This document shows positions 42,822 through 52,146 of a stretch of DNA of 64,000 nucleotides, piece by piece (the stretch's first letter is position 1; the number at the start of each line of letters is the position of its first letter). The stretch comes from Lachnospiraceae bacterium. Lineage in GTDB: Bacteria > Bacillota > Clostridia > Lachnospirales > Lachnospiraceae. Under the pieces are notes generated by a model that searched no databases, was not told the origin of the DNA, and worked only from the letters and a program-made list of their open reading frames with translations. The stretch lies in the NCBI GenBank assembly GCA_017634975.1, contig JAGBMJ010000093.1:62001-126000 (forward strand), given 5' to 3'. The translations under genes were made by a program, and so were the position numbers.

Positions 42822-44213
42822 TTAACCAAAAGGTTCACAGATCCGGTCACAGCACAGATTCATAAACTCATGATCATGCGATACCAGGATCACATACTTC
42901 TCCTGTTTTTTCAGTTCCTTCACGATATCCGCAACCCTTCTTATATTCCCGGCATCCAAACCGCTGGTCGGTTCATCAAACAGTATCACCTCGCGCTTAC
43001 TGAGCAATCCTACCGCAACGGAAAGTCTCTGTTTCTGCCCGCCGGATATGGTATTCGGATGCCGGTCTTTTAAGCCGTACAGATCCAGCCGCTTAAGAAG
43101 CTCGTCCACCTGTTGTTCCGGGATATTCTTTTGTCCGAGTATGCATTCGCCGTATACCGATTCCGCAAACAACTGATAATTGACATCCTGCATAACCAGA
43201 TACGCCTTCTTCAGCAACCGTTTCGGATCCTGTTTTACCCCTTCCAGCGTGATTCCTCCATTGTATTCCCTGTGCAATCCGGCCAGCGTTCGCAGCAGGG
43301 TCGATTTGCCGACGCCGTTTTCGCCGACGATCCCGGTTACACTGCCCCTTGGGATCGACAGATTTATTTCCGCATGCAGCTGCCTCTTTCCCCGCAGCAG
43401 CTTGAGATGTTCCAGACACAGACAGTTCTCTCCTGTCGTTTTACCGCCTGCTTTGTCCGGTGTAAGCGGAGTTTTCCGAACCGATCGAAGCCCCATATCC
43501 GCAAGCTGTTTTTCCGAAAAACCAAGCATCTCCTCTTTGGTAAATTCTCCCTGTATCCGTCCCTTCTTCAGATAGACAAAACGGTCTGCCAGATCCATAA
43601 GATAATAGAGCCGGTGCTCCGCACACAGAACCGTTCGCCCTTCCGACTTTATCTTTTCCAGAGATTGTTTTAGTGAGCCGATTCCTTTTTCATCCAGGTT
43701 CGAAGACGGTTCATCCAGCACATATACTTCCGGCCGTACGGCATAGATGCCCGAAAACGCGATCTTTTGCTTTTCTCCGCCGGATAACTGAAAAATACTT
43801 CTCCCGCGCAGCTCCGCAATCTCCAGTTCCGATGTTACCTCCTCCATTCTCCGTCCGATCGCATCCGGATCCATCCCCATGTTTTCCAGGCCAAATGCCA
43901 GTTCACTGTCCGTATCCGTGTTAAAAAACTGCGTTCTCGGATTCTGAAATACACTGCCGACGATCCCGGACAGTTCATAGCTTTTTCGTTCCCCGACCGG
44001 GCGATCCCCCAGCAGCACTTCCCCACTGAGTTTTCCTTTATGATAATACGGACTGATCCCGTTGATCAGTCTGGTGATCGTTGTCTTTCCGCAGCCGGAT
44101 TCGCCGATCAGTACAACAAATTCGCCATCGCGTATTTTCAGATCCACATCATAAAGGGCTCCTTCGGAAGAGCCCTCATAACAAAAACTGACTTTTTTTA
44201 ATTCTGCTGTCAT
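42822..44213 (-). CDS. ECF transporter ATPase, two fused domains
   Basis: 463 residues with two ATPase halves: Walker A GESGCGKTT and GENGVGKST; signatures QLSGGEKQKIAFSGI and ISGGQKQRLSVAVGL; Walker B VYVLDEPSSNLDE and VILFDEPTSGLDA. This is the fused A/A' subunit of an energy-coupling-factor importer. It lies three bases after the T subunit. The S component upstream sets the substrate. Confidence 0.9.
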   Translation of the reverse strand: MTAELKKVSFCYEGSSEGALYDVDLKIRDGEFVVLIGESGCGKTTITRLINGISPYYHKGKLSGEVLLGDRPVGERKSYELSGIVGSVFQNPRTQFFNTDTDSELAFGLENMGMDPDAIGRRMEEVTSELEIAELRGRSIFQLSGGEKQKIAFSGIYAVRPEVYVLDEPSSNLDEKGIGSLKQSLEKIKSEGRTVLCAEHRLYYLMDLADRFVYLKKGRIQGEFTKEEMLGFSEKQLADMGLRSVRKTPLTPDKAGGKTTGENCLCLEHLKLLRGKRQLHAEINLSIPRGSVTGIVGENGVGKSTLLRTLAGLHREYNGGITLEGVKQDPKRLLKKAYLVMQDVNYQLFAESVYGECILGQKNIPEQQVDELLKRLDLYGLKDRHPNTISGGQKQRLSVAVGLLSKREVILFDEPTSGLDAGNIRRVADIVKELKKQEKYVILVSHDHEFMNLCCDRICEPFG

Positions 44214-44216
44214 CTC

Positions 44217-44900
44217 TTAACCCATTATCCCAAATATGACCAATCCGATGTAACCAAACAAAATAAACATATCCGCCGGCCCAAAGCGTATCTTTAACCG
44301 GCTGGTCCGCGGCTTCGGATTCTCGATCCCTCTTGTAACGGCCGCTACCGACAGTTCATCCGCCGTCTTGGATGCCGACACCAGTATCGGAACATAAAGT
44401 GCATCGATCACCGCCGACGGATTCTTCACAAATCCAACCGGTGTAGGACGCAGCCCGCGCAACGCCATGGCATCTTTAATATGCGACCAGTCCTCCCGTA
44501 CTACCGGAAAGTACCGAAACATCACTGCCAGCGGGATCACTATACTCCGCGGTATTTTCATCTTTGCCATGCCTGCCATAAATTCGCTGATCTGCGTCGT
44601 ACGGATGACGATCCCCGCCAGCATGCAGCAGGGATAGCATTTAAAGATCAGCGCCAGCCACGCCAAAAGACTGGTATGTACGACTCCTCCGATGTGCGGC
44701 AATCCGTAGATTGCAAACAAATACAGCAGAAACCAGATTGCAGCCGGGACAAGGCTTCTTTTTCGTTCTCCCAGCAGCAGTCCTGTGACCATGATATAGA
44801 CGATCACGGCACAATCTTTCACGCCGGACTCTGCAAATGCCGTGTATACCACGACCAGAAGTAACAGAAACAGTTTGGTTCTCGGATCCAGGCGGATCAT
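44217..44900 (-). CDS. ECF transporter transmembrane (T) subunit
   Basis: 227 residues from the ATG at 44900, which overlaps the S gene's stop (ATGA). About five membrane segments; begins IRLDPRTKLFLLLLVVVYT, the CbiQ/EcfT start. The coupling motif AMALRGLRPTP is the ARG signature that contacts the ATPase. Longer readings reach back into the S gene and are rejected. Confidence 0.9.
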   Translation of the reverse strand: MIRLDPRTKLFLLLLVVVYTAFAESGVKDCAVIVYIMVTGLLLGERKRSLVPAAIWFLLYLFAIYGLPHIGGVVHTSLLAWLALIFKCYPCCMLAGIVIRTTQISEFMAGMAKMKIPRSIVIPLAVMFRYFPVVREDWSHIKDAMALRGLRPTPVGFVKNPSAVIDALYVPILVSASKTADELSVAAVTRGIENPKPRTSRLKIRFGPADMFILFGYIGLVIFGIMG

Positions 44901-45499
44901 GCTGCGATCCCTGCTTTCACAAACTGTTTCTTCATCAGTTTGACTCCCAGCATTCCGCTGAGCAGCGCAACGATCACCGTACCGGCAACCATAATGATCA
45001 TGGTCTGTACCGTAGCCACTGCACTCATCTGCGTGATGTATTCCTGCTCCGTGCCCTTGTTCAGCATAAAGCTGATCCACGATTCCCGGTTAAAGAAAAA
45101 TACGATATAGGTTCCCATCGGTCCGATGCTGTATATGATATAGGCCAGTACATTCCATCCCATATTCCGAAACTTTTTCAGACCTGCAACCAGCGCCGCG
45201 ATACAGCAGCAGATCAAATAGCCAAAGTTCATCCCCCAATGCATTCCTGTCAGTGTCCCCAAAATGCAAAGAACTACTCCGACGATCATCAGCCCGCCAA
45301 GCTTCGGTACTTTTGCCAGAAACAGCATAAACACCGGCCCCGCAAGCAACGCTGCACCGATCGGATAGTAAAATGTTAAGGTAGGAACCGCCGCAAACGG
45401 ACCTCCGGTCAGTATTGCACAAAGCAGCAGCAGTACTCCGAATATACCGATCGTGATCAGATCCTTTGCACTGAATCCTTTTTCGTTTCTCTCATTCAT
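44897..45499 (-). CDS. ECF S component, MptD (Trep_Strep) family
   Basis: 200 residues, six hydrophobic segments, with the family's FSAKDLITIGIFGVLLLL start, GGPFAAVPTLTFYYPIGAALLAG middle and a TGMHWGMNFGYLI region. This family of S components has no proven substrate. Its repeated company with AraC regulators and YbtPQ-like ABC pairs suggests a metal chelate or related small molecule (inference). First gene of the ECF operon; a GTTAG-TTTCAT-CTAAC dyad lies just upstream. Confidence 0.8.
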   Translation of the reverse strand: MNERNEKGFSAKDLITIGIFGVLLLLCAILTGGPFAAVPTLTFYYPIGAALLAGPVFMLFLAKVPKLGGLMIVGVVLCILGTLTGMHWGMNFGYLICCCIAALVAGLKKFRNMGWNVLAYIIYSIGPMGTYIVFFFNRESWISFMLNKGTEQEYITQMSAVATVQTMIIMVAGTVIVALLSGMLGVKLMKKQFVKAGIAA

Positions 45500-45518
45500 A
45501 ATCTCTTATCTCCTTTAA

Positions 45519-45534
45519 GTTAGTTTCATCTAAC
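45519..45534. promoter_or_regulatory. DtxR-like dyad before the ECF operon
   Basis: GTTAG-TTTCAT-CTAAC, covering the predicted transcription start. Confidence 0.6.
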
Positions 45535-45536
45535 CG

Positions 45537-45565
45537 ATAGTAATACTTTCTTTTCTCTTTTTCAA
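45537..45565 (-). promoter_or_regulatory. Promoter of the ECF operon
   Basis: TTGAAA (45560-45565), 17 bases, TACTAT (45537-45542), immediately followed by the dyad. Confidence 0.6.
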
Positions 45566-45637
45566 ATATGTTGCAGCCGGTACGTCCGATCCGCACAAAA
45601 TTGCGTCCTATCCGAACCGTATGCCTCCTCGAAAATC

Positions 45638-47353
45638 TCAGCCCTGCAACACCTGCGACGCCCGGCACATCTGTGCATATTTTCCGTTCTGTTGCAGCAA
45701 TTGCACATGAGTACCGCATTCTGCGATCTTTCCGTGATCCACCACCAGGATACTGTCTGCATTCTCCACGATCGACATGGTGTGCGCGATCAGGATCACC
45801 GTCCGCTTTGTTTTCAGCAGGTTTTGGATCGCCCGTTTTACCAGCAGTTCATTCTCGATATCCAGGGAAGCCGTGACTTCATCCAGCAGAATGATCGGAC
45901 TGTTTCTCAAGATGGCCCGCGCGATTGAAAGTCTCTGTCTCTCCCCGCCGGACAAGCGGTTTCCGTTTTCTCCGATCACGGTATCATAGCCGTTTTCCAG
46001 CTGTGAGATAAAATCGTGGCAATTGGCCTGCTTACACGCCTGTATCACCTGTTCGTCCGATGCATCTTCCCTCGCATATCGGATGTTGCTTAATACCGTA
46101 TCGTTGAAAAGAAACACCTCCTGATCCACCATACTGATACAGCGCAGCACTTCTTCTGTGGAAATATCCCGGATGTCCTTTCCCCCGATGCGGATCGTTC
46201 CATGTTCCGGTTCATAGTACTTGCTGATCAGGTTAAAGATCGTGGATTTTCCGGACCCCGAATCCCCAACGATCGCAGTCAGCTGGTTTTCCCGGATCGT
46301 ACACGAAACCCCGTCCAGTACTTTTTCTCCTTCTACATAGGAAAAATCCACATCCTGAAATTCGATGTCGTACGTCTTTGCGTTCAGGTGCTTTTCGCTT
46401 TTCAACTCCTCTTTTTCTTCAAAGATCCCTTCGATCTTTTTCCGGGAGATCAGCAGATTCCGATAGGCAACCAGACTGATGTAAAGACTCATCTCCACTT
46501 TTGCCATAAACAAAAGCATCATCATCAGAATGATCAGTTCCGCTGCCGTGATCCTTTGCGCCTGCAAAGCATTTGCCATCAAAAGCAGTGACGCGGCAAT
46601 ACCGATATAGACCAGAAAGACATAGGCAAACCCGATGGGAAGGACCGCCTTCTCGTATTGAAAGCTGATCTCCGAATATTTCCGCATTGCCTCCGTCAGG
46701 GAAACGTTCTTGGTTCCGGCCAGTGCATAGGACCGCAGCGTCTGGCTTCCGGTAAGATACTCTGTGATCGCACTGACATTTTCCTCCCGCGCCAGGTTTT
46801 TGGCCTTACCATATTGGTTCACCTGTCGAATCGAAAACAGCATGGCCGGGATCAGCAGAATCAGTGTCAGAAAAATGACCGCGCCCACTCCGGGATGAAG
46901 TGTACATGCATACAGGGCCAGCATCATGATCAGTGCTGCAAATTTGATAATGTCCGCCAGCTTATGCGTAAGGATCTGTTCATAGTCTGCCGTCTCACTC
47001 GTCGCCGCATTGATGTAAAAACCGGTCCGGTTTTCCGTAAAAATTCCCAGCGGTATCTTTTTCAACTTATCTCCGATCGATATTCTTATCCTGCGGGTTA
47101 CCTCCGCACCACCCGTCTGACTTCCGGTATAGGCAACCGCATAAAGAACCAGCCTCAAAACATAGATGACCGCAAGATATACAACCGACTGCAGCACATC
47201 TCCGAAATCGATTCCGCCGTCAAAGATCAGATTCAGCAGCCTAAGCAAAACCAGAAAATTCAATCCGGTTAAAAAGCCTTCCAGAACCACGCCGGCGATT
47301 GCCAGTTTCAGCTTCCGCCCCGGGCGGAAGATCTCTGCATATTGCATTTTCAT
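45638..47353 (-). CDS. ABC half-transporter (pair 2, second gene)
   Basis: 571 residues from the ATG at 47353, which overlaps the partner gene's stop (ATGA). Six-helix membrane domain and ATPase with GDSGSGKST, LSGGERQRLSIARAI and IILLDEVTASLDIENE. Forms a heterodimer with the product of the previous gene. The ECF operon begins about 140 bases downstream. Confidence 0.87.
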   Translation of the reverse strand: MKMQYAEIFRPGRKLKLAIAGVVLEGFLTGLNFLVLLRLLNLIFDGGIDFGDVLQSVVYLAVIYVLRLVLYAVAYTGSQTGGAEVTRRIRISIGDKLKKIPLGIFTENRTGFYINAATSETADYEQILTHKLADIIKFAALIMMLALYACTLHPGVGAVIFLTLILLIPAMLFSIRQVNQYGKAKNLAREENVSAITEYLTGSQTLRSYALAGTKNVSLTEAMRKYSEISFQYEKAVLPIGFAYVFLVYIGIAASLLLMANALQAQRITAAELIILMMMLLFMAKVEMSLYISLVAYRNLLISRKKIEGIFEEKEELKSEKHLNAKTYDIEFQDVDFSYVEGEKVLDGVSCTIRENQLTAIVGDSGSGKSTIFNLISKYYEPEHGTIRIGGKDIRDISTEEVLRCISMVDQEVFLFNDTVLSNIRYAREDASDEQVIQACKQANCHDFISQLENGYDTVIGENGNRLSGGERQRLSIARAILRNSPIILLDEVTASLDIENELLVKRAIQNLLKTKRTVILIAHTMSIVENADSILVVDHGKIAECGTHVQLLQQNGKYAQMCRASQVLQG

Positions 47354-49101
47354 ACCGCACCTCCCAATTGGTATTTCGTATTCCTTGCCTCTTTGTATTG
47401 TTCCCATACGCCCGCAAAATAACTGCTTTTCTTCAGCATTTCATCAAAGGAACCGATTGCAGATATTCCCCGGTCTTCCACTACCGCAATACGGTCACAT
47501 TTCTTCACGATATCCAGACGATGTGCCACGATCAAAACCGTCTTGTTTCTGCAGAGATTATCGATCGCCTTGTCGATCTCGACCTGGTTTTCCGGATCCG
47601 CCGCACTGGTTGCTTCATCCAGCAGCAGGATGGGCGCATTTTTCAGGATGGCCCTGGCAATACAGATCCTCTGTTTCTGTCCTCCTGAAAAGCGGCTCCC
47701 ATAGCCGCCGCAGAGCGTATCATAGCCGTCCGGCAGACTCATGATAAAATCATCAATCTGTGCCGCTTTTGCGGCCTCCCGTACCTCCTGCATAGTCACA
47801 TCCATTCCCATGGCAATATTTTCATACACGCTCCCTCTGGTCAGAAAACTGTTCTGAAACACCACCGAAACATGTGCGAGAAGATCCTCATAATCGATCT
47901 CCTTTACATCGATCCCTCCGATCTTTACCGAGCCGGAAGAAACATCGTAAAATCTGGAAACAAGCTGAACGATCGTACTTTTCCCGGCACCGGAGGCTCC
48001 GATGATCGCAATCTTCTCTCCGTTTGCAACCGTCAGATCCGTGTTTTCAAGCACATTATTTTCGCCGTCATAGGAAAACGTCACATCCCGCAATTCGATA
48101 TCGTATTTTTCAGGAAACGGCCTGTCTCCTTTCAGGATCGGTGTATCCAGGATCTCTTTTACCTGTGTGACACCATTTAATACATAAGCCAGATTGTTGG
48201 ACAGTTCCTGCAGCGGCCGTATATCAGCCAGATACTGTGATCCGATAAATGCAAACAGAAGCAGCACACCCGCGGTGATATGGCCGTTGACATACAGATA
48301 GCCTCCGGCCGGAACCAGCATCAGGATGCCGCATTCCAGCAATACCACATATGCCGCATACAACGGTCCTGTAGCCTTCGAGATGTCACACCATAACCGG
48401 TACTGCTGATCGATCGCATCGGAATATTTTCGGAAAGACCGTACGGACTTATTATAAGCTTTGATCAGACGCATACCGTTCACATATTCCCCGACACTGC
48501 CCGACAATGCTCCGGAAGATGCATTCACAGCATCCATAAATTTCCCGAATCGCAGAAACATAAGCATCATCACGATCACGACCGGAACAAGCGGTAAAAT
48601 ACTGAGCAGTCCCAGCTTCCCGTTCACCGTAACCAGGAAGATAAACATAACGACCGGGCCGGACGCATACAATACCAGTTCCGGAAGGTTATGTGCAAGA
48701 AACAGTTCCATTTTTTCAATGCTTTCATTCATTACATACTTGATTTCTCCGGTACTCCGCTCCCCCAATGCTCCAAGCGGCATCTTCGCCATATGTTCCG
48801 TAACCATACATCTGACTCGAAACAGGGTATTGTATGCCCCCTTATGGGAGGAAATCGATGCATACAGATTGCAGACAACCCGCAGCAATGTCGTTCCAAG
48901 CAGGATCAAAGCCAGCCGGATCGCCGTCTGCATGTCAAATACACCCGCTACCAGCGCATCGATCATCCTGTAAAAAATGAAATACGGCACGATCCCGCAA
49001 ATACTTGAGATCAATGCCAAAATGATCGAAAGGTAGATATAGATTTTGTTCCGATCCGACCATTCCATCAATAGAGAAAATCCTTTTTTCTCCTTCTTCA
49101 T
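47350..49101 (-). CDS. ABC half-transporter (pair 2, first gene)
   Basis: 583 residues: membrane domain (about 20-300), ATPase with GASGAGKST, FSGGQKQRICIARAI (signature starts FSGGQ, a small variant) and ILLLDEATSAADPENQ. GGAG precedes the ATG. It is read from a promoter that completely overlaps the divergent araC promoter, so the AraC protein is the probable regulator. The YbtPQ/YbtA arrangement of siderophore uptake is the closest known layout (inference). Confidence 0.87.
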   Translation of the reverse strand: MKKEKKGFSLLMEWSDRNKIYIYLSIILALISSICGIVPYFIFYRMIDALVAGVFDMQTAIRLALILLGTTLLRVVCNLYASISSHKGAYNTLFRVRCMVTEHMAKMPLGALGERSTGEIKYVMNESIEKMELFLAHNLPELVLYASGPVVMFIFLVTVNGKLGLLSILPLVPVVIVMMLMFLRFGKFMDAVNASSGALSGSVGEYVNGMRLIKAYNKSVRSFRKYSDAIDQQYRLWCDISKATGPLYAAYVVLLECGILMLVPAGGYLYVNGHITAGVLLLFAFIGSQYLADIRPLQELSNNLAYVLNGVTQVKEILDTPILKGDRPFPEKYDIELRDVTFSYDGENNVLENTDLTVANGEKIAIIGASGAGKSTIVQLVSRFYDVSSGSVKIGGIDVKEIDYEDLLAHVSVVFQNSFLTRGSVYENIAMGMDVTMQEVREAAKAAQIDDFIMSLPDGYDTLCGGYGSRFSGGQKQRICIARAILKNAPILLLDEATSAADPENQVEIDKAIDNLCRNKTVLIVAHRLDIVKKCDRIAVVEDRGISAIGSFDEMLKKSSYFAGVWEQYKEARNTKYQLGGAV

Positions 49102-49134
49102 CCGTTCTCATCTCCTTTGTTTTATGATTTTGCC

Positions 49135-49164
49135 ATTGTATATCCGAACTGTTTCTGATACAAT
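49135..49164. promoter_or_regulatory. Superimposed divergent promoters of araC and ABC pair 2
   Basis: ATTGTAT (49135-49141), 16 bases, ATACAAT (49158-49164), a perfect inverted repeat. On the plus strand it reads TTGTAT-17-TACAAT toward araC; on the minus strand it also reads TTGTAT-17-TACAAT toward the ABC genes. Each -35 lies on the other promoter's -10, so the two cannot be occupied together. Confidence 0.65.
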
Positions 49165-49248
49165 ATACATTGCTTTCTTTCGTCGGATCGTGTCACAAAA
49201 TCGTCCGATAGGAACATCGCAGAAGAATGGTAAAAGCCGGAGAAAATC

Positions 49249-50229
49249 ATGAGCAAAACAAAAAAAGACCTTAACAGCCGCTACTACAAAGATATGTTCC
49301 AAAGTTCCGGATTTACCTTATGTCCGGATATGGAGGCCTATCCGCCCTGCGGACACACCTTTCAGTTATCCCCACAGATCGGCGACGGCTATTTCTGGTA
49401 TTATGAATCGCCCGGAAAATATAATATCAAGATCCACGATTTTCGTTTTTACGAAGACACGGTCATCAATATGCAGATCCCGGAGTGTTTGAGCATTACC
49501 CGTTACGATTCCATTTCCGGCGAAGAATTGAAACCTTACCGCAAGCTGCGTTCCGGCGTCATCAAAAGTTTTCGTGGCGGATACGAACCGTATCATGCCC
49601 TGATCCACAAAAACGTTCCCATCCGCTCCACCGGGATCGAATACCATCCGAACTATTATAACGATACTCTGAAAACGCTTTTCGGGGATTCCTACCGTAA
49701 TCCTGCCGAAGCCTTTCAAAGCATCGATGAGACTTCAGATTTTCCGGAAATGATGAAACTGTTGTGGGATATCAGAAACTACAAAGGAGATTCTTTGTCC
49801 GCCGCCCTCTTTTTCGAGGGAAAAGCGAACGAAGCACTCTCCCTCGTTTTTCACAGACATCTAATGATCAATTCCCGGAAAAAAGCGGTTCTTTCGGAAG
49901 ATGACAAAGCAATGCTGGATGCCCTGGCTGCTTATATCAATGATCATTACGCGGATAACTTAAGCATCGAATTGCTTTCCAGGATCGGATGCATGGGGAG
50001 TACCAAGCTGAAGAACTGTTTCCGCATCTATTATGACTGTACGGTAAATGAATATATCCGGAACGTTCGTCTGGATCACGCCGAGCATCTGCTGGCCTAC
50101 ACCGATCTTCCGGTCGGTGAGATTGCCAAAGCCGTAGGCTATTCCGCCGCCGGCCATTTTGCAAATCTGTTTGCAAAACATACGGGCGTCCTTCCCTTGG
50201 AATACAGGAAGAGCGCCCGCGACAGCTGA
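49249..50229 (+). CDS. AraC-family regulator (YbtA/PchR-like)
   Basis: 326 residues. N-terminal sensor of about 215 residues, then two HTH motifs: LSIELLSRIGCMGSTKLKNC and LPVGEIAKAVGYSAAGHFAN. The C-terminal form KLKNCFRIYYDCTVNEYIRN is what YbtA/PchR siderophore-sensing regulators show. GGAG is six bases before the ATG. Divergent from ABC pair 2, whose promoter overlaps its own. Confidence 0.85.
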   Translation: MSKTKKDLNSRYYKDMFQSSGFTLCPDMEAYPPCGHTFQLSPQIGDGYFWYYESPGKYNIKIHDFRFYEDTVINMQIPECLSITRYDSISGEELKPYRKLRSGVIKSFRGGYEPYHALIHKNVPIRSTGIEYHPNYYNDTLKTLFGDSYRNPAEAFQSIDETSDFPEMMKLLWDIRNYKGDSLSAALFFEGKANEALSLVFHRHLMINSRKKAVLSEDDKAMLDALAAYINDHYADNLSIELLSRIGCMGSTKLKNCFRIYYDCTVNEYIRNVRLDHAEHLLAYTDLPVGEIAKAVGYSAAGHFANLFAKHTGVLPLEYRKSARDS

Positions 50230-50314
50230 TCATGATATTCTTTTTTAACTATCCCGGCATTGCTTGGCCGGAGTATCCTGCACGCCGATACCTCCCTATT
50301 TGACCAGTTCCATC

Positions 50315-50368
50315 TTAAAATCGCACATTTTTTTTACGCAGTTCACCTTTTTCCTGTTCTGTCAGCAT
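50315..50368 (-). CDS. Possible 17-residue peptide
   Basis: ATG at 50368 with AGGAG upstream reads MLTEQEKGELRKKNVRF. A run of eight A is present; with seven A it would read on as KKMCDFKMELVK. It follows ABC pair 3 on the same strand. Could be a real micro-gene, a slippage product or a remnant. Confidence 0.3.
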   Translation of the reverse strand: MLTEQEKGELRKKNVRF

Positions 50369-50406
50369 ATTCTTTCTCCTTGATGTGTACCGCACTCTTT
50401 TTCCTG

Positions 50407-52146
50407 TTATGCGATCTTCCAGGAAACCGCTTCTTTCCGTTCAGATACGAAATCCTTATAAATACCGTCTTCCTTCATCAGCTCTGCATGTGTTCCTTTT
50501 TGGGTGATCCTGCCGTTTGCGACAACCAGGATCTGGTCTGCTCCGCGAACGGTTTTCAGTCTGTGTGCGATCATTATGATCGTCTTGTTTTGGGTAAGTT
50601 CGGCGATCGCTTTGGACAATTCTGCCTCATTTTCCGGATCGATATTTGCGGTGGCCTCGTCCAGAATAATGATCGGTGCATCTTTCAGTATAGCTCGTGC
50701 AATGGAGATACGCTGTTTTTCCCCTCCGGACAGAGAGGCTCCGCCTTCCCCGATCACAGTATCGTACCCATCCGGCAGACTCATAATAAAGTCATGACAC
50801 CTTGCTTTCTTTGCCGCTTCCATCACCCGCTCCATCGATGCATCCGGTTCACCAAAGCGGATATTGTTTGCGATCGTATCCCCGAACAGATATACCTTCT
50901 GGAATACAAAGCTGAAGTTTTTCATCAGGGAGTCAAAACTGTAGTCCTTTACATTCCGGCCTCCCAGAAGCACCTCACCGCTCGCCACATCCCAGAATCT
51001 TGCCATCAGACTGGTCAGCGTTGTTTTTCCGCCACCGGACGGTCCTACAATGGCGGTAGTCGTATTAGCCGGGATCTTTATTGACACATCATCAATGATC
51101 GTTTTGTCTTCATACGCAAAAGATACATGTTTCAGCTCGATATCCATAGCAGACGGCGTGATCTCTTCGCCGTCAATATCCATCGGTGGGATCGCGAGCA
51201 CTTCATTGGCCTGGCTGACCACAATATTGACATTACGCATCAGCGCTGAAAATCCCCCCATCAGATCCAGGCTTTCATAAACCATAAACGAAGATATGAT
51301 CATCAGGATCGCATACAGCAGTGGCATACTTCCGTTGATACAAAAGTATACGGAAGCCAGCACCATCAGCACGCCGGTCAGCTTTGTCGTAAGTCCCTGC
51401 AAAAACATAAACGGGATAACGGTGAATTCCAATTTCGTATCCGCCGCTCTCTTTTCATTAATGGCACCTTCCAGCTTCTTCGCCGTTTTGTCCGTTAGAT
51501 TAAAATTCTTTACTTCCGCGATCCCCTGAATATATTCGATCACCGCAGCAACAAGACTTTCATCTGCACGGGATTTCCTGGGTGCTGCCGGTTTGGTCGC
51601 CTTCTGCATCATCGTATTAAAGAAGGAAAATAAGCATGTTCCAGCCAGCAGGATCATTGCAATGCGCAGATCAAAGAACAACATACATACAAAGATCACA
51701 CCGGTAGTAATAATGCCCTGTGTAGTGATCATGATCACCAGCGTTGCCACATCCGCCAGCATCTCCATCGTGTTTGTTGTGATACTCGTGATCCGTCCCA
51801 GACTGTTGGCGTTAAAAAAGCCCATAGGAAGATATCTCAAATGCTCTGCGATTTCTACACGTTTTGCACAGCAGGTATTATATCCCCCTTCGCACTGCAG
51901 CATGGTTGTTTTTAATCCGACCAGCACCTGTCCGACTATGGATATGATCATGATCCCAAACGACAGCCATACATTGCGCATACTCATATTATTGTTCAGT
52001 ATCCCATGCAGTACCACTGCGATCGCTGGGATGCGAAAAGCTGCACACATTGCTTTTAATACTCCCAAAAGCATCGCGGTTTGCAGTTTTTTTCGGTTTT
52101 CGTTATTGCAAAAATCAAAGTATATCTTTAATGTTTGAAACATCAT
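50407..52146 (-). CDS. ABC half-transporter (pair 3, second gene)
   Basis: 579 residues from the ATG at 52146, which overlaps the partner's stop (ATGA). Membrane domain, then ATPase with GPSGGGKTT, LSGGEKQRISIARAI and IIILDEATANIDPENEA. Closely parallels pair 1 second gene, so pairs 1 and 3 are probably ancient duplicates. Confidence 0.87.
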   Translation of the reverse strand: MMFQTLKIYFDFCNNENRKKLQTAMLLGVLKAMCAAFRIPAIAVVLHGILNNNMSMRNVWLSFGIMIISIVGQVLVGLKTTMLQCEGGYNTCCAKRVEIAEHLRYLPMGFFNANSLGRITSITTNTMEMLADVATLVIMITTQGIITTGVIFVCMLFFDLRIAMILLAGTCLFSFFNTMMQKATKPAAPRKSRADESLVAAVIEYIQGIAEVKNFNLTDKTAKKLEGAINEKRAADTKLEFTVIPFMFLQGLTTKLTGVLMVLASVYFCINGSMPLLYAILMIISSFMVYESLDLMGGFSALMRNVNIVVSQANEVLAIPPMDIDGEEITPSAMDIELKHVSFAYEDKTIIDDVSIKIPANTTTAIVGPSGGGKTTLTSLMARFWDVASGEVLLGGRNVKDYSFDSLMKNFSFVFQKVYLFGDTIANNIRFGEPDASMERVMEAAKKARCHDFIMSLPDGYDTVIGEGGASLSGGEKQRISIARAILKDAPIIILDEATANIDPENEAELSKAIAELTQNKTIIMIAHRLKTVRGADQILVVANGRITQKGTHAELMKEDGIYKDFVSERKEAVSWKIA

